A stretch of DNA of 44,854 nt from Rhodobacteraceae bacterium UBA6796. Its GTDB lineage: Bacteria; Pseudomonadota; Alphaproteobacteria; Rhodobacterales; Rhodobacteraceae. A model generated the notes under the pieces. The model was not told where the DNA came from. It ran no database searches and worked only from the letters and a program-made list of their open reading frames with translations. The stretch is from assembly GCA_002452815.1 (NCBI GenBank), contig DKFM01000002.1, positions 1-44,854 on the forward strand, written 5' to 3'. This document shows positions 16,126 through 24,001 of the stretch, piece after piece. Made by a program: the position numbers and the translations under genes. How positions within the stretch are numbered: the stretch's first letter is position 1; every line of letters starts with the position of its first letter.

Positions 16126-16620
16126 ATGAAAAAGCTCATTCCAGTTTTGCTGGCCCTGATCGGTCTGACCGCAGGAGGAGGCGCCGGGTATTTCCTGCGC
16201 CCCCCGCCGGAGGAGGCGTTGGCTGAAAACCCCTGTGGTGAAGGCGCGGCCCCTGCGACGCAGGAGACGGAACCCGTGGCCGAGGGCGAACCGACGGTCG
16301 AATACGTCAAACTGAACAACCAGTTTGTCATTCCAATCGTGGAAAATGGCCAGGTGACGGCGCTGGTGATCCTGTCGCTCAGCCTGGAGGTGAAAGTCGG
16401 CGCCACCGAAAAGGTCTATGCCGCCGAACCCAAGCTGCGCGACAACCTTCTGCAGGTGATGTTCGATCATGCGAACGCGGGCGGTTTCAAGGGCGCATTC
16501 ACCGATACCGCCAACATGGAGGCCCTGCGCAAAGCCCTGCTGGAGGCCTCTCGCTCGGTTCTGGGGAATGTCGTGACTGGCGTGCTGGTGTCCGACATCG
16601 TGCGCCAGGACACCCGGTAA
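16126..16620 (+). CDS. fliL: Flagellar basal-body-associated protein FliL
   Basis: FliL surrounds the stator in the inner membrane and supports motor torque. The 164-residue product has one N-terminal membrane helix (LIPVLLALIGLTAGGGAGYFL), a low-complexity acidic/Pro linker, and the periplasmic FliL domain (YVKLNNQFVIPIVENGQVTALVILSLSLEV). A GAAGGGGG stands before the ATG. It is the last gene of the flgB operon and ends one base before the stop of the convergent coiled-coil gene. Confidence 0.93.
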   Translation: MKKLIPVLLALIGLTAGGGAGYFLRPPPEEALAENPCGEGAAPATQETEPVAEGEPTVEYVKLNNQFVIPIVENGQVTALVILSLSLEVKVGATEKVYAAEPKLRDNLLQVMFDHANAGGFKGAFTDTANMEALRKALLEASRSVLGNVVTGVLVSDIVRQDTR

Positions 16621-16992
16621 TCAGCCCTTCGGCCCTCTGCCCGGAGCCGCCAGTTTCTGGCGGCTCTCCAATTGCTGCAACACATCCGTGCGCCCGAGCG
16701 CCTGGGCCGCGATCGCGCGCTGTGCCTCGATCAGCGGGGCAAGCGCCGCCATATCCCGCGCGACCTCTTCCCTGCGGCGCAGCGTCCAGATCGCGAAGGT
16801 TTCCGCCGTCTGCCCGGCAAGGGGCGAGGCAAGCCCCTCGTGACGCGCGGCCTGTTCTGCCTGTTGCAAGGCCTGCTCCTGCCAGTCCAGCGCCGTTTTG
16901 GCCGCCACGACGCGGGAAAGGCGGGACAGTTCCACCTCTTTCTTCAGTTCGGCCAGTTCGCGCAGCCGCGCCAATTGCCTGATCTGCATCAT
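16621..16992 (-). CDS. Small coiled-coil protein, FliJ candidate
   Basis: The 123-residue product is almost entirely helical with heptad-like spacing (RQLARLRELAELKKEVELSRLSRVVAAKTALDWQEQALQQAEQAAR), which resembles the size and shape of the export chaperone FliJ. It starts in an ATGA overlap with flhB, so it is expected to be made together with the export gate. No fliJ is seen beside fliI, its common place. The assignment is therefore by form and context; sequence identity to known FliJ was not tested. Near its 3' end is a perfect 10-bp inverted repeat with a 3-base loop (16644-16666), which may also help end the convergent fliL transcript. Confidence 0.6.
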   Translation of the reverse strand: MMQIRQLARLRELAELKKEVELSRLSRVVAAKTALDWQEQALQQAEQAARHEGLASPLAGQTAETFAIWTLRRREEVARDMAALAPLIEAQRAIAAQALGRTDVLQQLESRQKLAAPGRGPKG

Positions 16993-18074
16993 GCCCCCCC
17001 ACGTTCGCGCATACGGCGGCGCATCTTTTCGGCAAAGCGGATGGCCGCGGCCACCGGTTTGTAATGTTCGGGCCGGATCTCTTGCCCGACATCGAGTGTC
17101 GCATGAAGCGCGCGCGCGGTCGGCGGATCGGAATGCAGCGGCACGCCGTTTTCCATTGCCACGGCCCGGATGCGTGCCGCCACCTCGTCGACACCTTTGG
17201 CCAGACAGACCGGCGCGCGCCCGCTGCCGCGTGCCCATTGCAGCGCAACGGCATAATGGGTCGGGTTGACGATCACGACATCGGCCTTGGCCACATCCGC
17301 GATCATCTGCTTGGTCACGATCTCGATACCCTTCTGGCGCCGCTGCGCCTTCATATGCGGGTCGCCTTCGGACTGCTTCATCTCGTCCATCAGCTCCTTG
17401 CGGCTCATCCGGTTGCGCCGCAGGAATTGCGACCGCTGCCACAGATAATCGACCGCACCGAACCCCCCGGACAGCAGGATGATCAGCAACAGAAACTCGA
17501 CGATCATCTGCAGCAACGCGCCCACTGCCATCTGCGGTTCCAGCCGCTGGGTCACCAGAATCCGGTCGATCCGGTCAAGCAGGAAGCTTGCCAAAATGAT
17601 CGAAATCACGCCAAGCTTCAGAAAGCTCTTCAGAAACTCGAACAATCCCGTGCGCCCGAATTTCTGCCCCGCATTGGCGACCGGATTGATCCGGCTGAAC
17701 TTGGGAACAATCTTGTCCGGCGCGACCACGACCGCCCGCTGCGCCCATAGCGCCAGCAGAACGGCCAGCATCGGCACCACAAACCATGGTGCCGTGGCCA
17801 GCGCGACCCCCGCGAGGATACGGCCCTCGATTGCCGTGCCGCCACCGAACAGCTGTTCGGACAGGGTGTCCGATTGCTCCAGCAGAACCATGGCCTGAGC
17901 ACCGAACCCTTGCAGGCTGGCAGCGCCCAGTCCGACCGCCGCCAGAACAAAGCCCCCGTAGGTTGCCGCAACCGTGATCTCGGCGGATTTGACCAGATCA
18001 CCCTTTCTGCGGGCCTCCTCGAGCTTGTGCGGACTTGGCTCAAACTCCTTTTCGCTGTCGTCGTCTTCACTCAT
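16989..18074 (-). CDS. flhB: Flagellar export protein FlhB
   Basis: FlhB is the inner-membrane switch that changes export from rod/hook to filament substrates. The 361-residue product starts with a charged segment (SEDDDSEKEFEPSPHKLEEARRKGDLVKS), has four hydrophobic helices between about residues 35 and 210, and a cytoplasmic domain with the autocleavage motif NPTH (270-273) in VVIVNPTHYAVALQW. The ATG at 18074 overlaps the fliR stop as ATGA, which decides the start over an upstream ATG at 18125 that would add 17 residues. It also overlaps the next gene. Confidence 0.96.
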   Translation of the reverse strand: MSEDDDSEKEFEPSPHKLEEARRKGDLVKSAEITVAATYGGFVLAAVGLGAASLQGFGAQAMVLLEQSDTLSEQLFGGGTAIEGRILAGVALATAPWFVVPMLAVLLALWAQRAVVVAPDKIVPKFSRINPVANAGQKFGRTGLFEFLKSFLKLGVISIILASFLLDRIDRILVTQRLEPQMAVGALLQMIVEFLLLIILLSGGFGAVDYLWQRSQFLRRNRMSRKELMDEMKQSEGDPHMKAQRRQKGIEIVTKQMIADVAKADVVIVNPTHYAVALQWARGSGRAPVCLAKGVDEVAARIRAVAMENGVPLHSDPPTARALHATLDVGQEIRPEHYKPVAAAIRFAEKMRRRMRERGGA

Positions 18075-18847
18075 GGCGTCACCACAAAGGGATTTTCCAG
18101 AAAGCCCGCAAAATCTTCGTGCCATACGGACAAGCCCGTCGGCAGCGCGATCGCCAACAGCATAAGCCCTCCCGCCGTCAAGGCGGGCGCTCCGACGAAA
18201 GCGACCATCAGTTGCGGCATCGCCCGGTTGATCGCGCCGAGCGCGACGTTATAGATCAGCCCCGCCACAACGAACGGCGCCGCAATCGAAAACCCCAGGG
18301 CAAACGTCCGGCTTACCCCGGACAGCCCCCAACTGCGCACCAGTTCGGCATCCGGGAACTGACTGGGCGGCAGCGCCTGATAGGAACCAATCAGGAGCCG
18401 CGCCAGTTGCACATGCAGCCCAAGGCTCACCGCGATCGCAAGTCCCCCCATCACCATCAGATGACCGATCGCGGGTTGTGGCTCGCCGCTGGTGCCGCCG
18501 AACAGCTGCGACAACGATGTCGCCTGTGCCGCGATCGTCCCCGCGACCTGCAACGCAATCACGAAAAGCCGCAGCATCAGCCCGATCAGCAATCCGACGG
18601 CGATCTCGGACGCCAGCCACAGCGGCGGCAGCCGGTCAAGCTGCAGCGCCTGCAACTGCGCGGCCACGGGAGCAGCAACGATGGCCGTAAAGGCGATCGC
18701 CAGGCCGAGCCTGACGCGGGCGGGCACGATCTGCTCGCCAAAGGCCGGCAGCACCGCCATTGCGGCCCCGACCCTCAGGAACACGACAAAGCCCAGAAAC
18801 AGCAGGCCACGGGACGCATCCAGCAGATCGGCAAGGGCCTGCATCAT
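18071..18847 (-). CDS. fliR: Flagellar export gate protein FliR
   Basis: FliR is a membrane component of the FliPQR export gate. The 258-residue sequence is strongly hydrophobic throughout with conserved FliR segments (LLFLGFVVFLRVGAAMAVLPAFGEQIVPARVRLGLAIAFT, LRLFVIALQVAGTIAAQATSLSQLFG, ALGFSIAAPFVVAGLIYNVALGAINRAMPQL). Both ends are ATGA overlaps, with flhA before and flhB after, giving a strictly coupled flhA-fliR-flhB order. Confidence 0.95.
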   Translation of the reverse strand: MMQALADLLDASRGLLFLGFVVFLRVGAAMAVLPAFGEQIVPARVRLGLAIAFTAIVAAPVAAQLQALQLDRLPPLWLASEIAVGLLIGLMLRLFVIALQVAGTIAAQATSLSQLFGGTSGEPQPAIGHLMVMGGLAIAVSLGLHVQLARLLIGSYQALPPSQFPDAELVRSWGLSGVSRTFALGFSIAAPFVVAGLIYNVALGAINRAMPQLMVAFVGAPALTAGGLMLLAIALPTGLSVWHEDFAGFLENPFVVTP

Positions 18848-20934
18848 GCCGGAACGACCCCAACCATCGAAGGCCGCGCATCCAGGCCGATCTCTTCAAA
18901 GCTCAGAACCGGGGCAGATATTCCCTTCGCCCCCAGCACGGTTTTCAGAAACCGCCGCCTGCGGGTCGAGGTGACAATCGCCGGAAAGATCCCGGCCTCG
19001 CCTGCCCGGGCGATCTTGTCGGCGACATTGCTGGCCAGTTTGTTGAACCGCTCGGGCGGCAGGGCGACATCGGTCTGCCCGCGCTCGCCGGTGATCTGGT
19101 AGGTGCTGAAGGTTTCCTCCCATTCGGGGGCCAACTGGATCAGCGGCAGCGTGCCATCGTCACGCCGGAATTCGGCGACCAGCTGAAAGCCCAGCCTCTG
19201 GCGCACATGCTCGCAGATCGCCTCGGGGGATTGCAGATTGCGCACCTCGGCAATGGATTCGACGATCAGCAGCAGGTTGCGGATCGACACGCGCTCCTCC
19301 AGCAGCAGCCGCAGCACCGCCAGCAACAGATCGACCGGCACCTTGTCCGGCACCAGCTCGTCCAGAATCCGGCGGTTCGCATCGGCCCGGCCACTGTCCG
19401 AAAGATTGCAGATCTCTTCCAGCAGGCGGCGCAGCGCGCGCAGCGTCATCAACCGCCCGAAATTGCGTTTGATGACCTCCAGCAGATGTGTCGCCAGAAC
19501 CTCGGTCGGGCCAACGACGGTGGACCCTGACAGCGCCGCCTCTTCCTGCATCGACGACGGCAGCCAGCGTGCAGGCGCACCATAGACCGGCTCGCGCACA
19601 TCTTCGCCATCGGGCAGGATGTCGCGATTGTCGGCGATCAGCGCCAGAACCCGTTCGGGGTGCAGCCGGTCGCGGGCCTGTTCAACCCCCTGAATGCGAA
19701 TGCGATAGCTGCCCGGCTCCAGCGCGCCATCATCGGTCAGGCGGATTTCCGGCAGGATCAGCCCGTAATTGGCCGCGACATGGTTGCGCATGTTGGAAAT
19801 CCGCGCGTCCAGCCCTGTTGCCGGGTCCAGCGCCATCGCCACCAGATCGGGCGCGAATTCGACGTGTATATCGTCAAGATCCAGCACATCGCCCATCGAC
19901 TTGCGCTTCGCCGTCTCGACCGGCGCGGGCATCTTCATCGCCTCCCGCCGCAGCCGTTTCTGTTCGGCCCGAAACAGCAAGAGCGCCGAGCCACCCAACA
20001 CCAGCGCCCCCATGATGAAGGGCACGAACGGCAGCCCGGGCACCAGCGCGAACAGCGCCATCAGCACCGCCACCGTCGCCAGCGCGGGCGGGTATTTGCC
20101 CAGCTGCTGGAACAGATCATGGTCGGCCGATCCCTTGGCGCCGCCACGCGACAGCAAAATCGCGGAGGCAATCGAGATGATCACTGCGGGGATCTGGCTG
20201 ACCAGACCGTCACCGACCGTCAGGATCGCATAGGTTTCCAGCGCGCGCCCGACCGGCATGCCATGCACCATGGTGCCGATAATCAACCCCATCACCAGGT
20301 TGAGCATGGTGATCAGCAGGCCCGCGACCGCGTCGCCCTTGACGAATTTCGACGCCCCGTCGAGCGACCCGAAGAAGGTCGTCTCGGCCTGCTCCTTTTC
20401 GCGCCGCGCACGCGCCTCGGCGTGGTCGATGGCACCCGCGTTCATGTCGCTGTCGATGGCCAGCTGCTTGCCCGGCATCGCGTCAAGCGCAAAGCGCGCG
20501 CCCACCTCGGCCATCCGGCCCGCGCCCTTGGTGATGACGATGAAGTTCACGATCAGGATCACGCCGAACACCACCAGCCCGATCAGAACCGAACCGCCCA
20601 TGATGAAATTGGCGAACCCCTCGATCACGTCGCCCGCCGCCGCGGTGCCCGTGTGCCCCTGCCCGATGATCAGCTTGGTGGACGACACGTTGAGCGACAG
20701 CCGCAGCATCAGCGAGGCCAGCAACACGGTCGGAAATGCGGAAAAATCGAGCGGCCGCTCGATGAACAGGGTGACGGTAAAGATCAGGATCGCAATGGCG
20801 AACGAGGTCGCAAGCCCCACGTCCAGCACCCAGGCAGGCACCGGCAGGATCATCATGACGATCACGGCCATCAGCGCCAGCGACAACAGGATCGTCGGCT
20901 GAAACACCGTCGCAAGGGTAAGACGCGGCATCAT
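18844..20934 (-). CDS. flhA: Flagellar export gate protein FlhA
   Basis: FlhA is the largest export-gate protein; its cytoplasmic ring receives substrate-chaperone complexes and its membrane part uses the proton motive force. The 696-residue length is normal. The first ~320 residues hold about eight membrane helices and the conserved FHIPEP-type region (NFIVITKGAGRMAEVGARFALDAMPGKQLAIDSDMNAG), followed by the FlhA cytoplasmic domain. It begins in an ATGA overlap with the transglycosylase gene and ends in one with fliR. Confidence 0.97.
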   Translation of the reverse strand: MMPRLTLATVFQPTILLSLALMAVIVMMILPVPAWVLDVGLATSFAIAILIFTVTLFIERPLDFSAFPTVLLASLMLRLSLNVSSTKLIIGQGHTGTAAAGDVIEGFANFIMGGSVLIGLVVFGVILIVNFIVITKGAGRMAEVGARFALDAMPGKQLAIDSDMNAGAIDHAEARARREKEQAETTFFGSLDGASKFVKGDAVAGLLITMLNLVMGLIIGTMVHGMPVGRALETYAILTVGDGLVSQIPAVIISIASAILLSRGGAKGSADHDLFQQLGKYPPALATVAVLMALFALVPGLPFVPFIMGALVLGGSALLLFRAEQKRLRREAMKMPAPVETAKRKSMGDVLDLDDIHVEFAPDLVAMALDPATGLDARISNMRNHVAANYGLILPEIRLTDDGALEPGSYRIRIQGVEQARDRLHPERVLALIADNRDILPDGEDVREPVYGAPARWLPSSMQEEAALSGSTVVGPTEVLATHLLEVIKRNFGRLMTLRALRRLLEEICNLSDSGRADANRRILDELVPDKVPVDLLLAVLRLLLEERVSIRNLLLIVESIAEVRNLQSPEAICEHVRQRLGFQLVAEFRRDDGTLPLIQLAPEWEETFSTYQITGERGQTDVALPPERFNKLASNVADKIARAGEAGIFPAIVTSTRRRRFLKTVLGAKGISAPVLSFEEIGLDARPSMVGVVPA

Positions 20935-21704
20935 TCGACCTCGGTTCGGCGCAGGGCGATGGCAAACAGGCTGGCACCCGGGGCGGCCCCAAGCGGGGGC
21001 CTTGTGTCGCTTTTACGCTGCAACAACGGGTAATTGTTCTGCCGTGGCGGCCTTGGCGCGGCCTCGGGGCCATTGGCGGCCAGCACGATGTCGGGAATCT
21101 CGGGGATGGCACTGGCGGGCGATGGCGCCAGATCCGCATGCGCCATGCCATCTTCGGTCAGATAGCGATTGCGCAGATCGGAAAACCGCGCGGCATAGCG
21201 TTCGGCATGTTCTCGCGTGCGCGAATGATAGGCCCCTGCGGCGGCCTTCCACGAGCCCTTTTCCGCATAAAGGTCAGACAGGAACTTCGCGGCGTAAAGC
21301 GCATTCGCAAGCGGGTCGAACATTTCGTCGATCGAAGAAAAGCCCTGATTGTGCCATTTGTAATTGATCTGAAAGCAGCCCACATCGAAGCTGCGCGCAC
21401 CGCGCTTGAACTCCTTGAAGACATAGGCGCGCGCCTCGTCCAGCGTATCGAACCAATGGCCCGCGCCTTCCATGTTGACGGTCCAGGGCCAGGGTTTGAA
21501 GGCCCCGTCCACCTTGCGCCCCGTTTCGGTCAGCGAGATCGCCTTGAGCACCGAGACTGGCACACCCGAACGGCGCGATGCCTCGACTGCCGCGTTTTCG
21601 CACATCTGCGATAACCGCGCGGTGGCCGCCTGCGCAGGGCCCATGCCCGCGGCAAGTGACATGGTCAGACAGACACCAAAGATCAGACGCCACACGGTCG
21701 CCAT
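20931..21704 (-). CDS. Flagellar-linked soluble lytic transglycosylase (SltF-like)
   Basis: The 257-residue product has a signal peptide (to about residue 27, GMGPAQAA) and a lytic transglycosylase (SLT) domain with the probable catalytic Glu60 in KAISLTETGRKVDG, followed by DVGCFQINYKWH and AGAYHSRT, both typical of the fold. Such enzymes cut peptidoglycan. Its position as the first gene of the flhA-fliR-flhB unit, joined to flhA by ATGA, argues that it opens the wall for the rod. This is the role of SltF in Rhodobacter sphaeroides, and no FlgJ with a muramidase domain is seen. The Pro-rich C-terminal 50 residues may bind a rod protein. Equivalence to SltF is inferred. Confidence 0.85.
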   Translation of the reverse strand: MATVWRLIFGVCLTMSLAAGMGPAQAATARLSQMCENAAVEASRRSGVPVSVLKAISLTETGRKVDGAFKPWPWTVNMEGAGHWFDTLDEARAYVFKEFKRGARSFDVGCFQINYKWHNQGFSSIDEMFDPLANALYAAKFLSDLYAEKGSWKAAAGAYHSRTREHAERYAARFSDLRNRYLTEDGMAHADLAPSPASAIPEIPDIVLAANGPEAAPRPPRQNNYPLLQRKSDTRPPLGAAPGASLFAIALRRTEVE

Positions 21705-21797
21705 GGGATTCGCCCCCGATACGCAATTCTTGCTCTGGGGAACGCTAGGCGCAGAGTCTTTAGAAATCGTAAGGACCGGCCCGGATTTTGGCTGAGC

Positions 21798-22604
21798 TCA
21801 GCCCGTGCCCGGCCAACGCGCCAGCCGCGCAATATAGTCGGAATGCAGGCTGGGTCCGGCCACGACCAGACCGTTGGCCTGCGCCGTCGGCGCGTTGAAC
21901 TGCAGCCCAGCCCCCAGCCGGTCGGTGGCGCGGGCCCCCGCGCGTTCGGCAATCAGGCTGGCCGCGGCGATGTCCCATTCCCACGCGGGGCGCAGCGAAA
22001 TCGTCGCGTCGAACTGCCCGTCCGCCACCAGGCACAGACGCCAGGCCAGGGACGAGCGGAAACTGCGTTTGTAGCCCGGCACCGCCCCGCCAAGCCAGTG
22101 ATGCGGGTCATCGGACAGCCGCGAGGTCAGCACCGTGCTTCCCTCGAGCGCGGCGACCGTCGAGGGCGCAATCGGCGCCCCGTTCAGCAAGGCAGGCCCG
22201 TCAGACGTGGCGGTATAGGTCAGCCCCAGCGCGGGCAGATGCACGACCCCGGCCACGATCCGCCCGGCCTCGGCCACGGCGATGGCATGGGCAAAACCGC
22301 CCTCATTGGCCAGAAACGCCCGCGTGCCATCAATCGGATCGACGATGAACACCCGTTCAGCTGCCAGCCGCGCGGCACTATCCGCGCTTTCTTCGGACAG
22401 CCAGCCATAATCGGGCCTGGCCGCGCGCAACTCGGCCTCCAGCATGTCATTGACCGCCAGATCCGCCTCTGACACGGGCCCGGCGCCCGCGCCCTTGTCC
22501 CAGGCCTCGGGCGATTTCTGCCAGTAACGCAGGGCAATGTCCCCTGCGGCTCGCGCGGCATCGGTCAGCAGCGTCAGATCGGTCGCGGGGTTACTGGCCT
22601 GCAA
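21798..22604 (-). CDS. Inositol monophosphatase family protein, CysQ-like
   Basis: The 268-residue product belongs to the metal-dependent, Li-sensitive phosphatase family. It has WLSEES (first metal ligand), the signature DPIDGTRAF, and a late WEWDIAAASLIAERAGA motif. CysQ removes the 3' phosphate from PAP, a by-product of sulfate assimilation; 3'(2'),5'-bisphosphate nucleotidase is the most likely function, but inositol-1-phosphatase cannot be excluded. The start is a TTG: the frame is closed by a TGA two codons upstream, no ATG precedes the conserved core, and GAGGGG lies at a good distance. It overlaps the tldE end by 14 bases. Confidence 0.85.
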   Translation of the reverse strand: MQASNPATDLTLLTDAARAAGDIALRYWQKSPEAWDKGAGAGPVSEADLAVNDMLEAELRAARPDYGWLSEESADSAARLAAERVFIVDPIDGTRAFLANEGGFAHAIAVAEAGRIVAGVVHLPALGLTYTATSDGPALLNGAPIAPSTVAALEGSTVLTSRLSDDPHHWLGGAVPGYKRSFRSSLAWRLCLVADGQFDATISLRPAWEWDIAAASLIAERAGARATDRLGAGLQFNAPTAQANGLVVAGPSLHSDYIARLARWPGTG

Positions 22605-23940
22605 GCGTCAGCCCCTCGATCAGCAGCGAGGGCACCAGATGGCTCAGATGGGCGCGCGCGTCATTGGCCGGCGTGATCCGCAACAGCATCTCGCGCAGGT
22701 TGCCCGCCACAGTGCATTCGTTGACCGGATAGGCAATCTGCCCGTTCTCGACCCAGAACCCCGAGGCACCGCGCGAATAATCGCCGGTGGTCGGGTTGAT
22801 CGTCGATCCGATGAAGGACGTGATCAGCAGCCCGGTGCCCATCTGTGCGATCAGATCGTCGCGCGAGGCACTGCCCGGCGTCAGCGTCACGTTACCCACG
22901 CTGGGCGATGGCGGCGAGGATGTCCCGCGCGACGCGCTGGCGGTGCTTTGCAGCCCCAGCTTGCGCGCCGTCGCCAGATCGAGCGTCCAGCTTTGCAGCA
23001 CGCCCTCGGACACGATCGCACGCCGCGCGGTCGGCAGGCCTTCGGCATCGAAGGGACGCGAGCCGGAAATCCGCGGCCGGTGCGGCTCTTCTGTCAGCGA
23101 CAGCCCCGCAGGCAGAACCTGCGTGCCCATCCCGTCGCGCAGCCAGGACGCCCCGCGCGCAATCGCACTGCCGTTGATCGCCGCCAGCAGATGGCCGATC
23201 AGGCTGCCCGCGATGCGTTCGTCGAACAACACCGGATAAGCGCCGGTCTTCGGGCGCCGCGGCTGCGCACGTTCGACCGCCCGGTGCCCCGCCTGCGCAC
23301 CGACCGAGGCGGCATCAGGCAGGTCGGCCTGAAAGGTGCGGCTCTCGGCGGCCCAGTCACGCTCCATCGACAGGCCCTCGCCCGAGATTGCCACGGCAGA
23401 CACCGAACGAGAGCTGCGCCCATATCCGCCCGAAAACCCGTTCGTCGCGGCGATATGCAAACGCCTGCGCGAATAGGACGCCGATGCCGATTGCACCTGC
23501 GTCACACCCGCCACGGCCAGCGCGGCGGCTTCGGCCTCGCGCGCGTCGCGTTCCAGCGCGGCGGCGGCAGGCTCGGGGCTGGTATCTTCCAGTTCCAGCG
23601 CGGCGCTATCCCAGTGCCGGGCGATCTGGTCGGGGTCGGCCAGCCCGGCATAGGGGTCTTCGGGCGCCTCGCGTGCCATCGCCACCGCGCGTTCGGCCAT
23701 GTCGGCAATCGTGCGCGCCGAAATATCGGAGGCCGAGACACAGGCCTGACGCCCACCGATCAGCACACGCAGCCCGATCTCGACCCCTTCCGAACGTTCG
23801 GCCTGTTCCAGCGCGCCCGCCCGCACGTCGATCGACACCGCGCGCCCATCCACCGCAATCGCATCGGCGGCGTGCGCACCCGCCTTGGTGGCGGCCGCCA
23901 GAAGTGCAGCGGTCAGATCGGAAAGTCGCGTGTCGGACAT
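22591..23940 (-). CDS. pmbA: TldE/PmbA family metallopeptidase subunit
   Basis: TldD and TldE form a heteromeric protease acting on unfolded peptides, antitoxins and peptide-antibiotic precursors. The 449-residue sequence has TldE/PmbA features (VDGRAVSIDVRAGALEQAERSEGVEIGLRVLIGGRQA, GYGRSSRSVSAVAISGEGLSMERDW, STINPTTGDYSRGASGFWVENGQIAYPVNE). It lacks a metal-binding HExxxH motif, as expected for TldE; the TldD partner with the metal site is not in the window. It overlaps and probably shares a transcript with the CysQ-like gene downstream. Confidence 0.9.
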   Translation of the reverse strand: MSDTRLSDLTAALLAAATKAGAHAADAIAVDGRAVSIDVRAGALEQAERSEGVEIGLRVLIGGRQACVSASDISARTIADMAERAVAMAREAPEDPYAGLADPDQIARHWDSAALELEDTSPEPAAAALERDAREAEAAALAVAGVTQVQSASASYSRRRLHIAATNGFSGGYGRSSRSVSAVAISGEGLSMERDWAAESRTFQADLPDAASVGAQAGHRAVERAQPRRPKTGAYPVLFDERIAGSLIGHLLAAINGSAIARGASWLRDGMGTQVLPAGLSLTEEPHRPRISGSRPFDAEGLPTARRAIVSEGVLQSWTLDLATARKLGLQSTASASRGTSSPPSPSVGNVTLTPGSASRDDLIAQMGTGLLITSFIGSTINPTTGDYSRGASGFWVENGQIAYPVNECTVAGNLREMLLRITPANDARAHLSHLVPSLLIEGLTLAGQ

Positions 23941-23961
23941 GAAGGCTCCTGAATGAAAAGA

Positions 23962-23982
23962 CCGCCCGGTTTGGCCGGGCGG
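23962..23982 (-). terminator. Rho-independent terminator after the DUF2125 gene
   Basis: An 8-bp perfect stem (CCGCCCGG/CCGGGCGG, 5-base loop) is followed on the - strand by TCTTTTC. It lies between the DUF2125 gene and pmbA, both on the - strand, so it should separate their transcripts. Confidence 0.7.
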
Positions 23983-24001
23983 CCCCGTGTTTCATGCATC
24001 C

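Noticed and set aside
21705..21797. CtrA site before the transglycosylase gene
   Set aside because: The best match (TTAC...CTAA) has the wrong spacer and too few matching bases.
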